Positions 1 to 10,305 of a stretch of 64,000 nucleotides of DNA are shown here, one piece after another. The notes beneath the pieces are model-generated. The model searched no databases and was not told the origin of the DNA. It saw only the letters and a program-made list of their open reading frames with translations. Numbering within the stretch: the first letter of the stretch is position 1; every line of letters starts with the position of its first letter. The stretch is taken from contig NC_090025.1 in the NCBI RefSeq assembly GCF_037176765.1, positions 91,781,006 through 91,845,005 of the forward strand. Reading direction: 5' to 3'. Source of the stretch: Anolis sagrei. Lineage: Eukaryota > Chordata > Lepidosauria > Squamata > Anolidae. The translations under genes and the position numbers were made by a program.

Positions 1-109
1 CTTTTTCCTCAAGGGAGACTTAGAATAGAGCCCCACAGAGTGAGAAAAGCCTTTTCATCATGCAGCAGGGGTTTAACTTAATCTCCCTCTCACTCTGCCT
101 CTCTTTCAG

Positions 110-148
110 TATCAGCAGTTATGGAGACTGAGGCTAGTACGACTCTGG
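110..148 (+). CDS. Candidate small upstream exon of the dystroglycan-like gene
   Basis: A long pyrimidine tract ending in CTTTCAG precedes 39 bases that read SAVMETEASTTL plus one base, followed by a weak donor GTACAT. The exon would end in phase 1, and the large exon at 1525 starts in phase 1, so joining restores an Asp codon. The Ser/Thr-rich reading would suit the end of a mucin-like region. The phase match alone has a one-in-three chance, so this is only a candidate. Confidence 0.25.
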
Positions 149-347
149 GTACATATACACTGCCAAGTTAATGCAGTTTAACACTGCCTTGTCAAGGCAG
201 TGTTATCATAGGAATTTTATAAGATTTAAAAGGTCCTTAGGCTTTTCTTGTAAACAGTGCTGTTGTGTCAAAAATCTATAAACCCATGATTCTATAGTAC
301 TGACCCAGGACAATGAAAGTGGTGTCAAACTGCATATATTAAATAGT

Positions 348-1295
348 TGGGCTGGGTAACCACGGAAAAAATTGTTTCTAAACTCGATTCGTTTTTAGGG
401 GGTTTTTGCGTTTCGTTTTTTAAAAGAATTCCGAAATTTTTCTTTAAAAAAGTTCGAAATATACGAAATTTCGTAAATTACGAAACAATTACGAATCGAT
501 TCGTTAATAACGGACGCGATTGTGCAATATGCAAAAAAAAAAACCCTCCAAATGGGACAGGGGGAACTTCTGAAGCTTCCCTCTCCCTCTGTTGTTGACT
601 GTTGGTGTGATAATTTATTTTTTATCACTGATAAAACAAACAACAACCCTAAAACTTGCACCAGACATAAGGAAATAATAACGAAACAATTTTGAAACGA
701 TTTCGAAACGATTTCGAAACAAGGGTCTGGAGAACAAGCCCTATGAGGAGCGGCTTAGGGAACTGGGCATGTTTAGCCTGAAGAAGAGAAGGCTGAGAGG
801 AGATATGATAGCCATGTATAAATATGTGAGAGGAAGCCACAGGGAGGAGGGAGCAAGCTTGTTTTCTGCTTCCCTGGAGACTAGGACGCGGAACAATGGC
901 TTCAAACTACAAGAGAGGAGATTCCATCTGAACATTAGGAAGAACTTCCTGACTGTGAGAGCCGTTCAGCAGTGGAACTCTCTGCCCCGGAGTGTGGTGG
1001 AGGCTCCTTCTTTGGAAGCTTTTAAGCAGAGGCTGGATGGCCATCTGTCAGGGGTGATTTGAATGCAATATTCCTGCTTCTTGGCAGGGGGTTGGACTGG
1101 ATGGCCCATGAGGTCTCTTCCAACTCTTTGATTCTATGATTCTATGATTCTATGATTTCGAACCAATTACGAAATAAATTGAAAAATTCATTTCGATTTT
1201 TAGTTGCTCCTGCATGGCTCAATATCGGATCGTAAGCTAATTTAAATACGAATCAATAACGAATTACGAAATTAACGAACGAAACCGCCCAGCCC
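348..1295. mobile_element. Non-autonomous DNA transposon with GGGCTGGG ends, carrying a CR1 insertion
   Basis: The ends are inverted: TGGGCTGGG on the left and CCGCCCAGCCC on the right. An 11-bp direct repeat TATTAAATAGT flanks both sides (337-347 and 1296-1306). The interior is AT-rich and rich in motifs such as AATTACGAAA and TTTCGAAAC. A CR1 fragment splits it, so the element alone is about 515 bp. It has no coding capacity and I cannot name the family. Confidence 0.7.
722..1154 (+). mobile_element. CR1 LINE, 5'-truncated 3' end
   Basis: Encodes the end of CR1 ORF2 ([16 protein letters not shown], then [20 protein letters not shown], then [13 protein letters not shown]) and finishes in the ATTCTATG repeats typical of CR1 3' ends. 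It sits inside the GGGCTGGG transposon with an imperfect duplication of GATTTCGAAAC on each side. Confidence 0.93.
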
Positions 1296-1524
1296 TATTA
1301 AATAGTATTGATGCACCCCCAGCCTACAGAAATCAGTTGTCTGGTGAAGAATCAGTTGTCTGATGTTGGAGCGCAGTGGGAGGAAGAGACAGTTAGGTCA
1401 GGAAAAAATGGTGAAGTAAACTAGCATAATCAAATATTTTACAAATTGGTTTTCCCAGTCCATGTCAGATTATTGAAAAGCTTTGTTTTCTACATGTCTC
1501 ACGTATTACTTTCCACATATGTAG

Positions 1525-2654
1525 ATCAGATAAACAACTCCCCAAGAGTCGTTAATGCTATTAAATGGATAACTGCAACAATTGGATACAAATTTACTTT
1601 TTCAATACCGGGAGATACCTTTTATGATCAGGAGGATGGAAATACAACCCAGCTAACCCTTGGAATAAAACCAACCGATGGCTCACCAACAGGTCTGGAA
1701 AGCTGGCTGCAGTTTAATTCAAGTTACCAAACTATGTATGGATATCCACTTGATAATGACTTTGAGTATTCACCCCAAGAATTTGTACTCTTTGCCACAG
1801 ATTCAGGAGGACTCGGGACTTCAAATACTTTTACAATAGAAATGCTCCGGCAATCCACTACCCCATGCCATATTTATACTGTTCGAACAAAAAATAGCTA
1901 CCACTCATTCCTAAAAAATAGAGAAAGGGTTAATTTGTTTTTTGAGAAACTTTCCAATTATTTGATTGCTGGAAGGTCGGGCAACATGGTGATACTGCAC
2001 CTCAAACCAGGATCCACGACGATCACATGGTACAGCGAGTCTTTTTGTACAACAACCAACGGCTGTGCAAGGGATGAAATCCAGGATGTTCTAATCCAGC
2101 TAGGAGAACCCGGTAGAAAGCTTAATCCAAATTTTGTTGAAGCAATGCTGCCAGACTACAAAATTAATCAAATAGGAGATGTTGAATATGGTGGAAGCTG
2201 CTTATCTACTATAAAACCACTGAATGAATTCCTGGTGTCCAACAAGACGGTAACTACATTTAAAGACTACTGTTCCTGGGTAGGAAACATCTTCTCTATT
2301 TTGCTCATCGGCATATGCACTGCAGTTCTGGTAATTCTGATAGTTACCCTCCACTTCTGTAAGTATCAGAAGGGGACTGTTGGATCACAATCAGTATCTG
2401 TTAATGAAAGGCCTTTCTTTACCTACATTGATTTGGAAATGGATATGCTGAGACCCCGGAAATCACCTGTAATTGAACAAGAGGCCCCACCATCGGCTCA
2501 GCTGTGGTTATCCCTTCCAGCACCTTCTCATCCACATTTTTGTAGATCAAACACAATCCACGTTGCCTCAAGTTTACCTCCACCTCCGAAGTATAGACTT
2601 CCCCAACCTTATGTATTGGAAGGACCAAGCCAGATAAATCATAATTTTAATTAG
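1525..2654 (+). CDS. Dystroglycan-like gene, large 3' exon (DAG1 paralog)
   Basis: This open frame of about 376 codons matches the C-terminal half of dystroglycan, the receptor that links extracellular matrix to dystrophin. In order it shows a second cadherin-like domain (IPGDTFYDQED near 1605-1637, then SWLQFNSSYQTMYG), a SEA-like region with a conserved Gly-Ser at 2010-2015 where dystroglycan self-cleaves into alpha and beta chains, the two beta-chain cysteines (codons 2064 and 2199), a membrane span about 2290-2358, and a proline-rich tail. The tail has a PPxY motif, PPKY, at 2583-2594, and a PQPY at the place of the usual PPPY. Human DAG1 also carries this part in one exon. I start at 1525, after an acceptor ending in TATGTAG; the frame stays open upstream to about 1446. 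The mucin-like and N-terminal domains are not visible. No break is seen. It is too diverged to be DAG1 itself, and it lacks the basic cluster that follows the membrane in DAG1. Confidence 0.85.
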
Positions 2655-2947
2655 ATTTTAGTTACCCCAAAGTTAGACCCAACTGAGAAGATAATTCAGG
2701 AAGAACATAAGAACCTTTACATTAGCACAAGTAAATCAAATTGTTAGTCAGCATAACCATGAATTTGGATATCCTAGTAATTATTCATGTTGACATAACG
2801 CAAAATAGCAGATCTAACAGATTTAGATTTTAAAAATCTGACTTCACAGAACTATGTATTTGCTATAAATCATGCAGGAAAAAGAGGCAAGAATCAGACT
2901 ATGTCATTTCACAGAAGCTTTTGGACACTACATCATGATTCCAAACA
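2655..2947. other. 3' flank of the dystroglycan-like gene, nothing recognised
   Basis: AT-rich unique-looking sequence between the stop of the dystroglycan-like frame and a Penelope insertion. No AATAAA is seen close to the stop and there is no poly(A) tract, which argues against a processed retrocopy. Confidence 0.5.
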
Positions 2948-2959
2948 GTATCGATCTGT

Positions 2960-4369
2960 GTATTGTCGAAGGCTTTCATGGCTGGAATCACTAGGTTCTT
3001 GTGGGTTTTTTCGGGCTATAGAGCCATGTTCTAGACGCATTTCTCCTGACGTTTCGCCTGCATCTATGGCAAGCATCCTCAGAGGTAGTGAGGTCTGTTG
3101 GAATTAGGACAATGGGTTTATATATCTGTGGAATGGCTGGGGTGGGGCAAGGAGCTCTTCCCTGCTGCAGTTAGGTGCGAATGTTTCAGCTGATCACCTT
3201 CATTAGCATTTGAAGGCCTGCCTGAGCCTGGGAAAAATCTCTTGCTGGGAGGTGTTAATCTGTGCCTGGTTGTTTCCTCTCTGTTGTTTTGCTGTTGTAA
3301 TTTTAGAGTTTTTTAATACTGGTAGCCAGATTTTGTTCATTTTCATGGTCTCTTCCTTTCTGTTGAAATTGTCCACATGCTTGTGGATTTCAATGGCTTC
3401 TCTGTGTAGTCTGACATGGTAGTTGTTGGTGTGGTCCAGCATTTCTGTGTTCTCAAATAATATGCTGTGTCCAGGCTGGTTCATCAGGTGCTCTGCTATG
3501 GCTGACTTCTCTGGTTGAAGTAGTCTGCAGTGCCTTTCATGTTCCTTGATGCGTGTCTGGGTGCTGCGTTTGGTGGTCCCTATGTAGACTTGTCCACAGC
3601 TGCATGGTACACGGTAGACTCCTGCAGAGGTGAGCGGATCCCTCTTGTCCTTTGCTGAACGTAGCATTTGTTGGATTTTCTTGGTGGGTTTGTAGATTGT
3701 TTGTATGGACAAGGACAAGAGGGATCCTCTCACCTCTGCAGGAGTCTACCGTGTACCATGCAGCTGTGGACAAGTCTACATAGGGACCACCAAACGCAGC
3801 GCCCAGACACGCATCAAGGAACATGAAAGGCACTGTAGACTACTTCAACCAGAGAAGTCAGCCATAGCAGAGCACCTGATGAACCAGCCTGGACACAGCA
3901 TATTATTTGAGAACACAGAAATGCTGGACCACACCAACAACCACCATGTCAGACTACACAGAGAAGCCATTGAAATCCACAAGCATGTGGACAATTTCAA
4001 CAGAAAGGAAGAGACCATGAAAATGAACAAAATCTGGCTACCAGTATTAAAAAACTCTAAAATTACAACAGCAAAACAACAGAGAGGAAACAACCAGGCA
4101 CATCTTAACACCTCTCAGCAAGAGATTTTCTCAGGCTCAGGCAGGCCTTCAAATGCTAATGAAGGTGATCAGTTGAAACATGCGCACCTAGCTGCAGCAG
4201 GGAAGAGCTCCTTGCCCCACCCCAGCCATTCCACAGATATATAAACCCTTTGTCCTAATTCCAACAGACCTCACTACCTCTGAGGATGCTTGCCATAGAT
4301 GCAGGCGAAACGTCAGGAGAAATGCCTCTAGAACATGGCTCTATAGCTCGAAAAAACCCACAAGAACCT
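2960..4369. mobile_element. Penelope-like element, head-to-head inverted dimer
   Basis: Two copies point outward and meet near 3705: a minus-strand copy at 2960-3705 and a plus-strand copy at 3705-4369. Each encodes the same GIY-YIG endonuclease-type segment (GVYRVPCSCGQVYIGTTKRS, then HERHCRLLQPEKSAIAEHLM). This is the C-terminal domain that marks Penelope-like retroelements. A 12-bp duplication AGTATCGATCTG flanks the pair (2948-2959 and 4370-4381), so it inserted as one unit. The outer ends share the TTCATGGCTGGAATCACTAG-type terminus. The reverse transcriptase part is absent. Confidence 0.9.
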
Positions 4370-4381
4370 AGTATCGATCTG

Positions 4382-5092
4382 GTGTTAAGACATATTAGCA
4401 GGTTCCATGAAAGGTTTTGCAGTATCCCCAACCTTTCATAATTTTAAATCCCATGTTTAATTCAAGAATATATGTCACAAGAGAAATGTATTGTTACTGT
4501 GTCTTCTGAGCCAGTTTCTCCATCTAGCTGCTACTTACTGTGATCTCTCCTTGTTGGTTAACGTTTAAAATATCAATTGTAACAATAGAAGGAAATCTAC
4601 AGCTATTAACTACTTCTTCTCACATGAATCCAGCAAAACACAGAGTTTCAACTAATCAGTAAAGGTCTTTTTAAAGGGCTGGTTGCCAGCTGTAATTTTT
4701 CCATGCTTCATGTTTTTAGAAGTAGATTAAGATGGCAATTTTACTACCTTGCTTTCTATGAAACATAACATCTGTGTAACTTAGCAAGTGACAATCCTTA
4801 GCTTCATGATATGAAAGCCTTAAAACTATTGGTTTCTGGATATTGTTGTTAAAAGCACAAGTTGGGCAGTATTTGTGTATGACTCGATCATTCCTGGCCT
4901 TTTGTAGTGCTACAATAGCCACAGATCCAAAGTACATTGGAGTATGAATTTTGGATGTATAATTTTAAGTTTCATGAATATTGTCATTAATATTCAAAAG
5001 ACTTTAAACATATTACTTTCTATTTAAGAGCTAAAATAATTGTCAACTGAATTCGCTAAACATTTGAAGTATAATACATATACTCCTTCAAA
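4382..5092. other. Gene-free stretch
   Basis: No coding frame, RNA gene or known repeat is recognised. The composition is AT-rich and looks unique. Confidence 0.4.
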
Positions 5093-5503
5093 TCCCTATG
5101 AGGAGTGGCTTAAGGAGCTGGGCATGTTTAGCCTGAAGAAGAGAAGGCTGAGAGGAGATATGATAGCCATGTATAAATATGTGAGAGGAAGCCACAGGGA
5201 GGAGGGAGCAAGCTTGTTTTCTGCTTCCCTGGAGACTAGGACACGAAACAATGGCTTCAAACTACAAGAAAGGAGATTCCATCTGAACATGAGGAAGAAC
5301 TTCCTGACTGTAAGAGCTGTTCAGCAGTGGAACTCTCTGCCCCGGAGTGTGGTGGAGGCTCCTTCTTTGGAAGCTTTTAAACAGAGGCTGGGTGGCCATC
5401 TGTCAGGGGTGCTTTGAATGCAATATTCGTGCTTCTTGGCAGGGGGTTGGACTGGATGGCCCGTGAGGTCTCTTCCAACTCTTTGATTCTATGATTCTAT
5501 AAA
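5093..5503 (+). mobile_element. CR1 LINE, 5'-truncated 3' end
   Basis: Same CR1 ORF2 C-terminal reading as at 722-1154, starting at [19 protein letters not shown] and ending in ATTCTATG repeats. Near-intact and therefore fairly young. Confidence 0.93.
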
Positions 5504-5953
5504 TATTGGGATATTTTAATGTAGTGAGGACAGCACACTTTGTCTCATATTATGATACAAATGTCTATTTAAATAATTACTGGATGTCTCCCAAAATGTA
5601 TTACTGATCTCCATATACGCTCAATGTTTAGTTTATGTCATGATAAAACAAGCGAAGTTATGAAACACAAGTAAACTACAAGAATAAATACTGTAAAAGC
5701 TATTAAGAAACTGGCATGTATTATTAACTACTGTTAATGAAGGAATTTGGCTCTTTAAACGAAGATATTTTGTACCCTGCAATGGTCTGTTAAAATGTTT
5801 ACTGTTTTAACATACATCTTATTTATGTGATACATAAGGATGCCCATGTAAAAGGTACAACAATGCAAAACTATAAAATGTAATTATCGTAAAACACACA
5901 CTCCATGATGTTACGTAGACTGGTGTGTTATTTTAAACTTATCTATGTTCTTA

Positions 5954-6290
5954 TGGAGCCCCCGGTGGCGCAGTGGGTTAAAGCACTGAGTTGTTGAACT
6001 TGTTGATCGAAAGGTCGCAGGTTCGATTCCGGGGAGCGGCATGAGCTTCCGCTGTCAGCCCTAGCTTCTGCCAACCTATCAGTTCGAAAACATGCAAATG
6101 TGAGTAGATCAATAGGTACCGCTCCGGCGGGAAGGTAACGGCGCTCCATGCAGTCATGCCGGCCACATGACCTTGGAGGTGTCTATGGACAACGCCGGCT
6201 CTTCGGCTTAGAAATGGAGATGAGCACCACACTCCAGAGTCAGACATGACTGGACTTAATGTCAGGGGACTACCTTTACCTTTACCTTTA
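5954..6290 (+). mobile_element. Sauria-type tRNA-derived SINE, full length
   Basis: Begins GGAGCCCCCGGTGGCGCAG with A- and B-box-like promoter parts (GTGGCGCAGTGGGTT and GGTTCGATTCC). The body ends AGACATGACTGGACTTAATG, followed by CCTTTA repeats. The tail resembles the BovB 3' end that mobilises this family. Confidence 0.9.
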
Positions 6291-6324
6291 TGTTCTTATG
6301 CAATTTCTGAATAATAGTTTCTAT

Positions 6325-6395
6325 ATTCCCGCATGGTAGGAAGCTTGGACTGGATGGTCCTTGTAGACTCTTCCAAATCTATAATTCTAATGTAT
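6325..6395 (+). mobile_element. CR1 LINE 3' tail
   Basis: Contains GCTTGGACTGGATGGTCC and diverged CTTCCAAATCTATAATTCTA, the last part of a CR1 3' end. Old copy. Confidence 0.65.
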
Positions 6396-6399
6396 TAGA

Positions 6400-7164
6400 A
6401 TGTATCTAGTCCCATTTAGACTACTGCAACGCTCTCTACGTGGGGTTGCCTTTGAAGACAGCTCGGAAGCTCCAACTAGTCCAACGCTCGGCAGCCATGA
6501 TTTTAACAGGAGCGGAGCGCAGGGAGCATACAACCCCCCTGTTGCGCCAACTCCACTGGCTACCGATCTGCTACCGGGCTGAATTCAAAGTGCTGGCGTT
6601 GGCCTTTAAAGCCCTAAACGGTTCCGGCCCAAGCTACCTATCCGACCGCATCTCTGCCTATGAACCCACCAGGACTTTGAGATCTTCCGGGGAGACCCTG
6701 CTCTCGATCCCGCCTGCTTCTCAAGCTCGGTTGGCGGGGACGAGAGATAGGGCCTTCTCGGTGGTGGCTCCTCGGCTGTGGAACGCCCTTCCTACGGACA
6801 TTAGACTAGCACCATCTCTAATGGTATTCCGCAAAAAGGTGAAGACCTGGATGTTTGTGCAGGCGTTTGAGTAATTTAGTGCAATCTGGTAATGGAACAT
6901 AGGAATGGAACAATGGACAACGAACCTGGACTACGCTTGGATGATGAGAAGATTGGGTACGGTTGTTTTTTTTGTAATAATTGTGCATTGTAATTGCTTA
7001 TTGGTAATTTATGGATAATGTGTTAAGTCAGTTGTTATACGTTGTATGGAACCACTGCTGTTTCTACTGTTTTTACTGTTTGTGAACCGCTGTGAGTTGC
7101 CTTCGGGCTTGAGATACAGCGGTATATAAGCAAAGTAAATAAATAAATAAATAAATAATAAATA
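6400..7164 (+). mobile_element. L2-clade LINE, 3' end of ORF2 plus tail
   Basis: Reads [19 protein letters not shown], then [20 protein letters not shown], then [16 protein letters not shown], the usual L2-clade ORF2 C-terminus. The 3' region ends in GCCTTCGGGCTTGAGATACA and TAAA repeats. Confidence 0.92.
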
Positions 7165-7949
7165 TTAGCTTGTGTTCCATTAAAACTGTAATATTGGTTA
7201 AACTTGTATCCTTACTGTTGAACTGTATTAAATTTGATCACATTTTTGTTCCTTTTCCATATACTCTCTTTAAAAGTGCCACATTATATGTCTAAAAAAC
7301 AGCTTATAGTTTAGTATTTTACAATAGCTGCTTGCCAAAGAATCAAATTTGCTTTCAAATCCCAGAAGAGGGATTAGTGCCTAATCTCAATAGGAAGGAG
7401 CCAAAGCAGCAATTTTGGCTGGATAAAGTACTTTAAACAATTAGCAAGAAATGCAGTTGAAACAACACGGGGTCAGTTCTGATAATTCATGGATTAAAAA
7501 ACTGAAAAAAATATTAATGTTTGGCTCCTTAAAAATAATTTAAAACAACAGTTTCCCTCTACTTCCATATTTCAAAACTAAATTGTGCTGACAGCTAGGA
7601 CTAATAATTGGCATGCACCACCTGAGGCATCTATGTATCACCACGAATCACAGAATATTGTCTGAGTAGCTTTTTAACCCACATCACAGTGACAGTAGCA
7701 CAAATATAGGGTGGTATCAACCTACTGAAACTGCTTCTACAATTGCTTCTGCAGTGGCAGCTGACTTGGCAGTAAACTCCATCTCAAAAATGACTTCTAA
7801 TACAGAGTTTTTAAGATCTCTTTTCCCATTTCTTGCAGAAATATCCAAGGTCTCAGATTTCAACCCTTTAAGTAATCTTTTTAAGACCTTCTCTATACAG
7901 TATGTTCTCCCAAGAGATCAAATGGAGAAATATTTGTGTGAACAGGGTC
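7165..7949. other. Gene-free stretch
   Basis: No recognised repeat or gene. An open frame from 7754 is not supported by any familiar protein and runs into the L2 copy that follows. Confidence 0.4.
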
Positions 7950-8839
7950 GCACAAAAGTGATCTTGAGGCTCAGGTGTCGGCGGTATCCGGGAGGGCCTT
8001 TGCACAATTGAGACTTGTGCGCCAACTGCGACCGTACCTCGTGAAGGCTGATCTGGCCGGGGTGGTCCATGCCTTGGTCACCTCTAGATTGGATTACTGC
8101 AATGCGCTCTACGTGGGGCTGCCCTTGAAGACGGCTCGGAAGCTTCAATTGGTCCAGCGGGCAGCAGCCAGGATGCTAACCGGGGCTCATTATCAAGAGA
8201 GGTCTACCCCTCTGTTTAAGGAGCTCCACTGGCTGCCATTTATTTTCCGAGCCCAATTCAAGGTGCAGGTGCTCACCTACAAAGCCCTGAACGGTTTGGG
8301 ACCACCCTACCTGCGTGACCGCATCTCCATCTACGAACCCACACGCTCACTCCGATCATCTGGGGAGGCCCTGCTCGTGATCCCACCCTCGTCACAAGCG
8401 CGCTTGGTGGGGACACGGGACAGGGCCTTCTCTGTGGCGGCCCCCCGACTTTGGAATGCCCTTCCAAAAGATCTCCGACAGGCCCCTACCTTAGCAGTTT
8501 TCAGAAGGAACCTAAAAACCTGGCTGTTCCGACGTGCCTTCTCAGATTAGGAATCCCCATCCCAAGTCCTAGAAGCACTTTAGTACAACCGATGTTACTG
8601 CACACCATACCTCTAATCCTACGTTCCTCCTGCCATTTCAGCACTTTAACTCCTGTACCCCATTGCGCCGGCCGAACCAGTTTTAATAGTGTCTTGATGT
8701 AGTTATTGTTGTTATTTTGCTTAATTATTTGATTTGCTTTGCTTATTATTGTATTATGTTTTATTGTATTGTGTTTTGAGGCTTCGGCCTGTGTAAGCCG
8801 CATCGAGTCCTGCGGGAGATGCTAGCGGGGTACAAATAA

Positions 8840-8876
<37 letters not shown>
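7950..8876 (+). mobile_element. L2-clade LINE with TAATAA tail
   Basis: A second L2 subfamily: the frame reads [20 protein letters not shown], then [18 protein letters not shown], then [20 protein letters not shown], with a 3' region ending in GTACAAATAAAGTTAATAAT repeats. The frame is open over 191 codons, so the copy is young. Confidence 0.93.
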
Positions 8877-9000
8877 CTACAACAATTTTACAATAAAAAA
8901 CAACAACACTGGGTTGTCTTTGAAATGTGCAGTTGAACACAGGAGTGAAAACCACACTATACACTTGTGCAATAGTCTATTCTGTGACTTGGTCCAATGA

Positions 9001-9665
9001 ATGCTGCTTGCTATGTACAACCCAGCTGAGAGAGAAGTTCTCATGATATCATGCAAGATATCACGGGGTGTCTGCGCCCTACACCACTGGAGAAATTACA
9101 CTGTTTATTTGGCATTGCACCACCTGACATCCCCAGCTCATCCCTTGTTTGGGTATCAGCCAGCATGTCAACGACTTAAATCTAGAAATAGTTTTCTAAG
9201 ATTTACAGAGACACTCGCTGGAACACCTCAGCAAGTGAGAGTCCAAAAGTGGCAGGCTCAAACCCAGAACCTCAACCAATGTCTGATACCAAATGAGAGA
9301 CTCCCCCCCTAGGCACACAGAAGACTGGGCGACTTTGAAGCCGCTGAATAGACTGTGCTCTGGCACCATGAGATACAGATCCAATCTTACGAAATGGGCT
9401 ACAAAGTGGAATCCACGACATGCGAGTGTGGAGAAGAGCAAACCACTGACCACCTGCTGCAATGCAACCTGAGCCCTGCCACATGCACAATGGAGGACCT
9501 TCTTGCGGCAACACCAGAGGCACTCCAAGTGGCCAGATACTGGTCAAAGGACATTTAATCAACTACCAAGCTTGCAAATTTTGTTTTGTGTCTGTTTGTT
9601 TGGTTTTGCTCTGTTAGAAATGTAATATAATCGTCTGGTTGCCCCTGACACGATAAATATATATA
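9001..9665 (+). mobile_element. Jockey-like LINE 3' fragment
   Basis: Diverged copy of the element at 10880-11945. It shares [10 protein letters not shown]-like and [20 protein letters not shown] readings and a tail ending GCCCCTGACACGATAAATAT. Internal segments are missing compared with the second copy. Confidence 0.8.
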
Positions 9666-10055
9666 TACACAAGAATGATTGTTTGGAGGCCTGTATAGGG
9701 CATATAGTGGTAGCAAGAATGACTGCCTAACTCAGGCTGTTAGGTACAAATATGGAAGAATTTACCCATCAATATAAAGAGTTAAACTCTCTCTGCACAT
9801 CTCCAAAGCAATTTCAAAGCCAATTTTTGCTCAAGGCTACAACCAATGAGCTTTATGATTGAATCCAAGGCCCCTGGCTTCCATTATGGAGTTTTATGTA
9901 TTGCTCTGTTAAAAAAGTGTTCTAATTAAAGTATCTCTAAATATGACAACAACTACAATAACTCACCTTGTAGAAAATACCATTTTCACAACAGGAAGCA
10001 AAGGCACTTTTGCTTATCATATAAAGACACTACTATTTGGAAATAAACACGTTGC
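9666..10055. other. Region downstream of INTS13, nothing recognised
   Basis: Lies between the Jockey-like LINE and the likely INTS13 polyadenylation signal. No gene or known repeat is seen. Confidence 0.4.
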
Positions 10056-10061
10056 TTTATT
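10056..10061 (-). promoter_or_regulatory. Candidate polyadenylation signal of INTS13
   Basis: TTTATT on the + strand reads AATAAA on the INTS13 strand, about 205 bases past the stop codon. It is the nearest such hexamer I see; the true 3' end is not shown by the sequence. Confidence 0.45.
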
Positions 10062-10265
10062 CAATCATAGTTTCAAAAAGGGATGCAGGCAAAATGATTT
10101 ACATGCCCAACGCAGCATTCAGATTTTGCATTTTCATAGAAAAAGACTAAAATTAGTAAAATGTAAAAATCAATAGAAGCAACAAAACTGTACAATTTGA
10201 TACAATTATCAAATTAAGCATAGAGAAATTTATGCAATTTGCAAATCAGTTATTTGATACAATAA

Positions 10266-10305
10266 TCATTGCCGGCCAGCTTTCCCATTTTCTGTTGTTT
10301 CCATT
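10266..10305 (-). CDS. INTS13: INTS13 coding exon 16 (residues 695-706 and stop)
   Basis: Only 40 bases: reads [12 protein letters not shown] and a TGA stop, matching the human C-terminus [12 protein letters not shown]. The acceptor TTTTTCAG is preceded by a C-rich tract. It is too short for an open-frame search and was found by the conserved ending. Confidence 0.95.

Noticed and set aside
1446-1524. Upstream extension of the dystroglycan-like frame
   Set aside because: The residues do not resemble dystroglycan and an acceptor lies at 1524, so this part is more likely intron.
5954-6070. Possible tRNA gene
   Set aside because: The A- and B-box-like parts belong to the head of a SINE with a long non-tRNA body; no clean cloverleaf.
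7754-8011. Start of a host gene MAADLAVNSISKM
   Set aside because: The frame runs into L2 sequence in a different frame and has no familiar domain.
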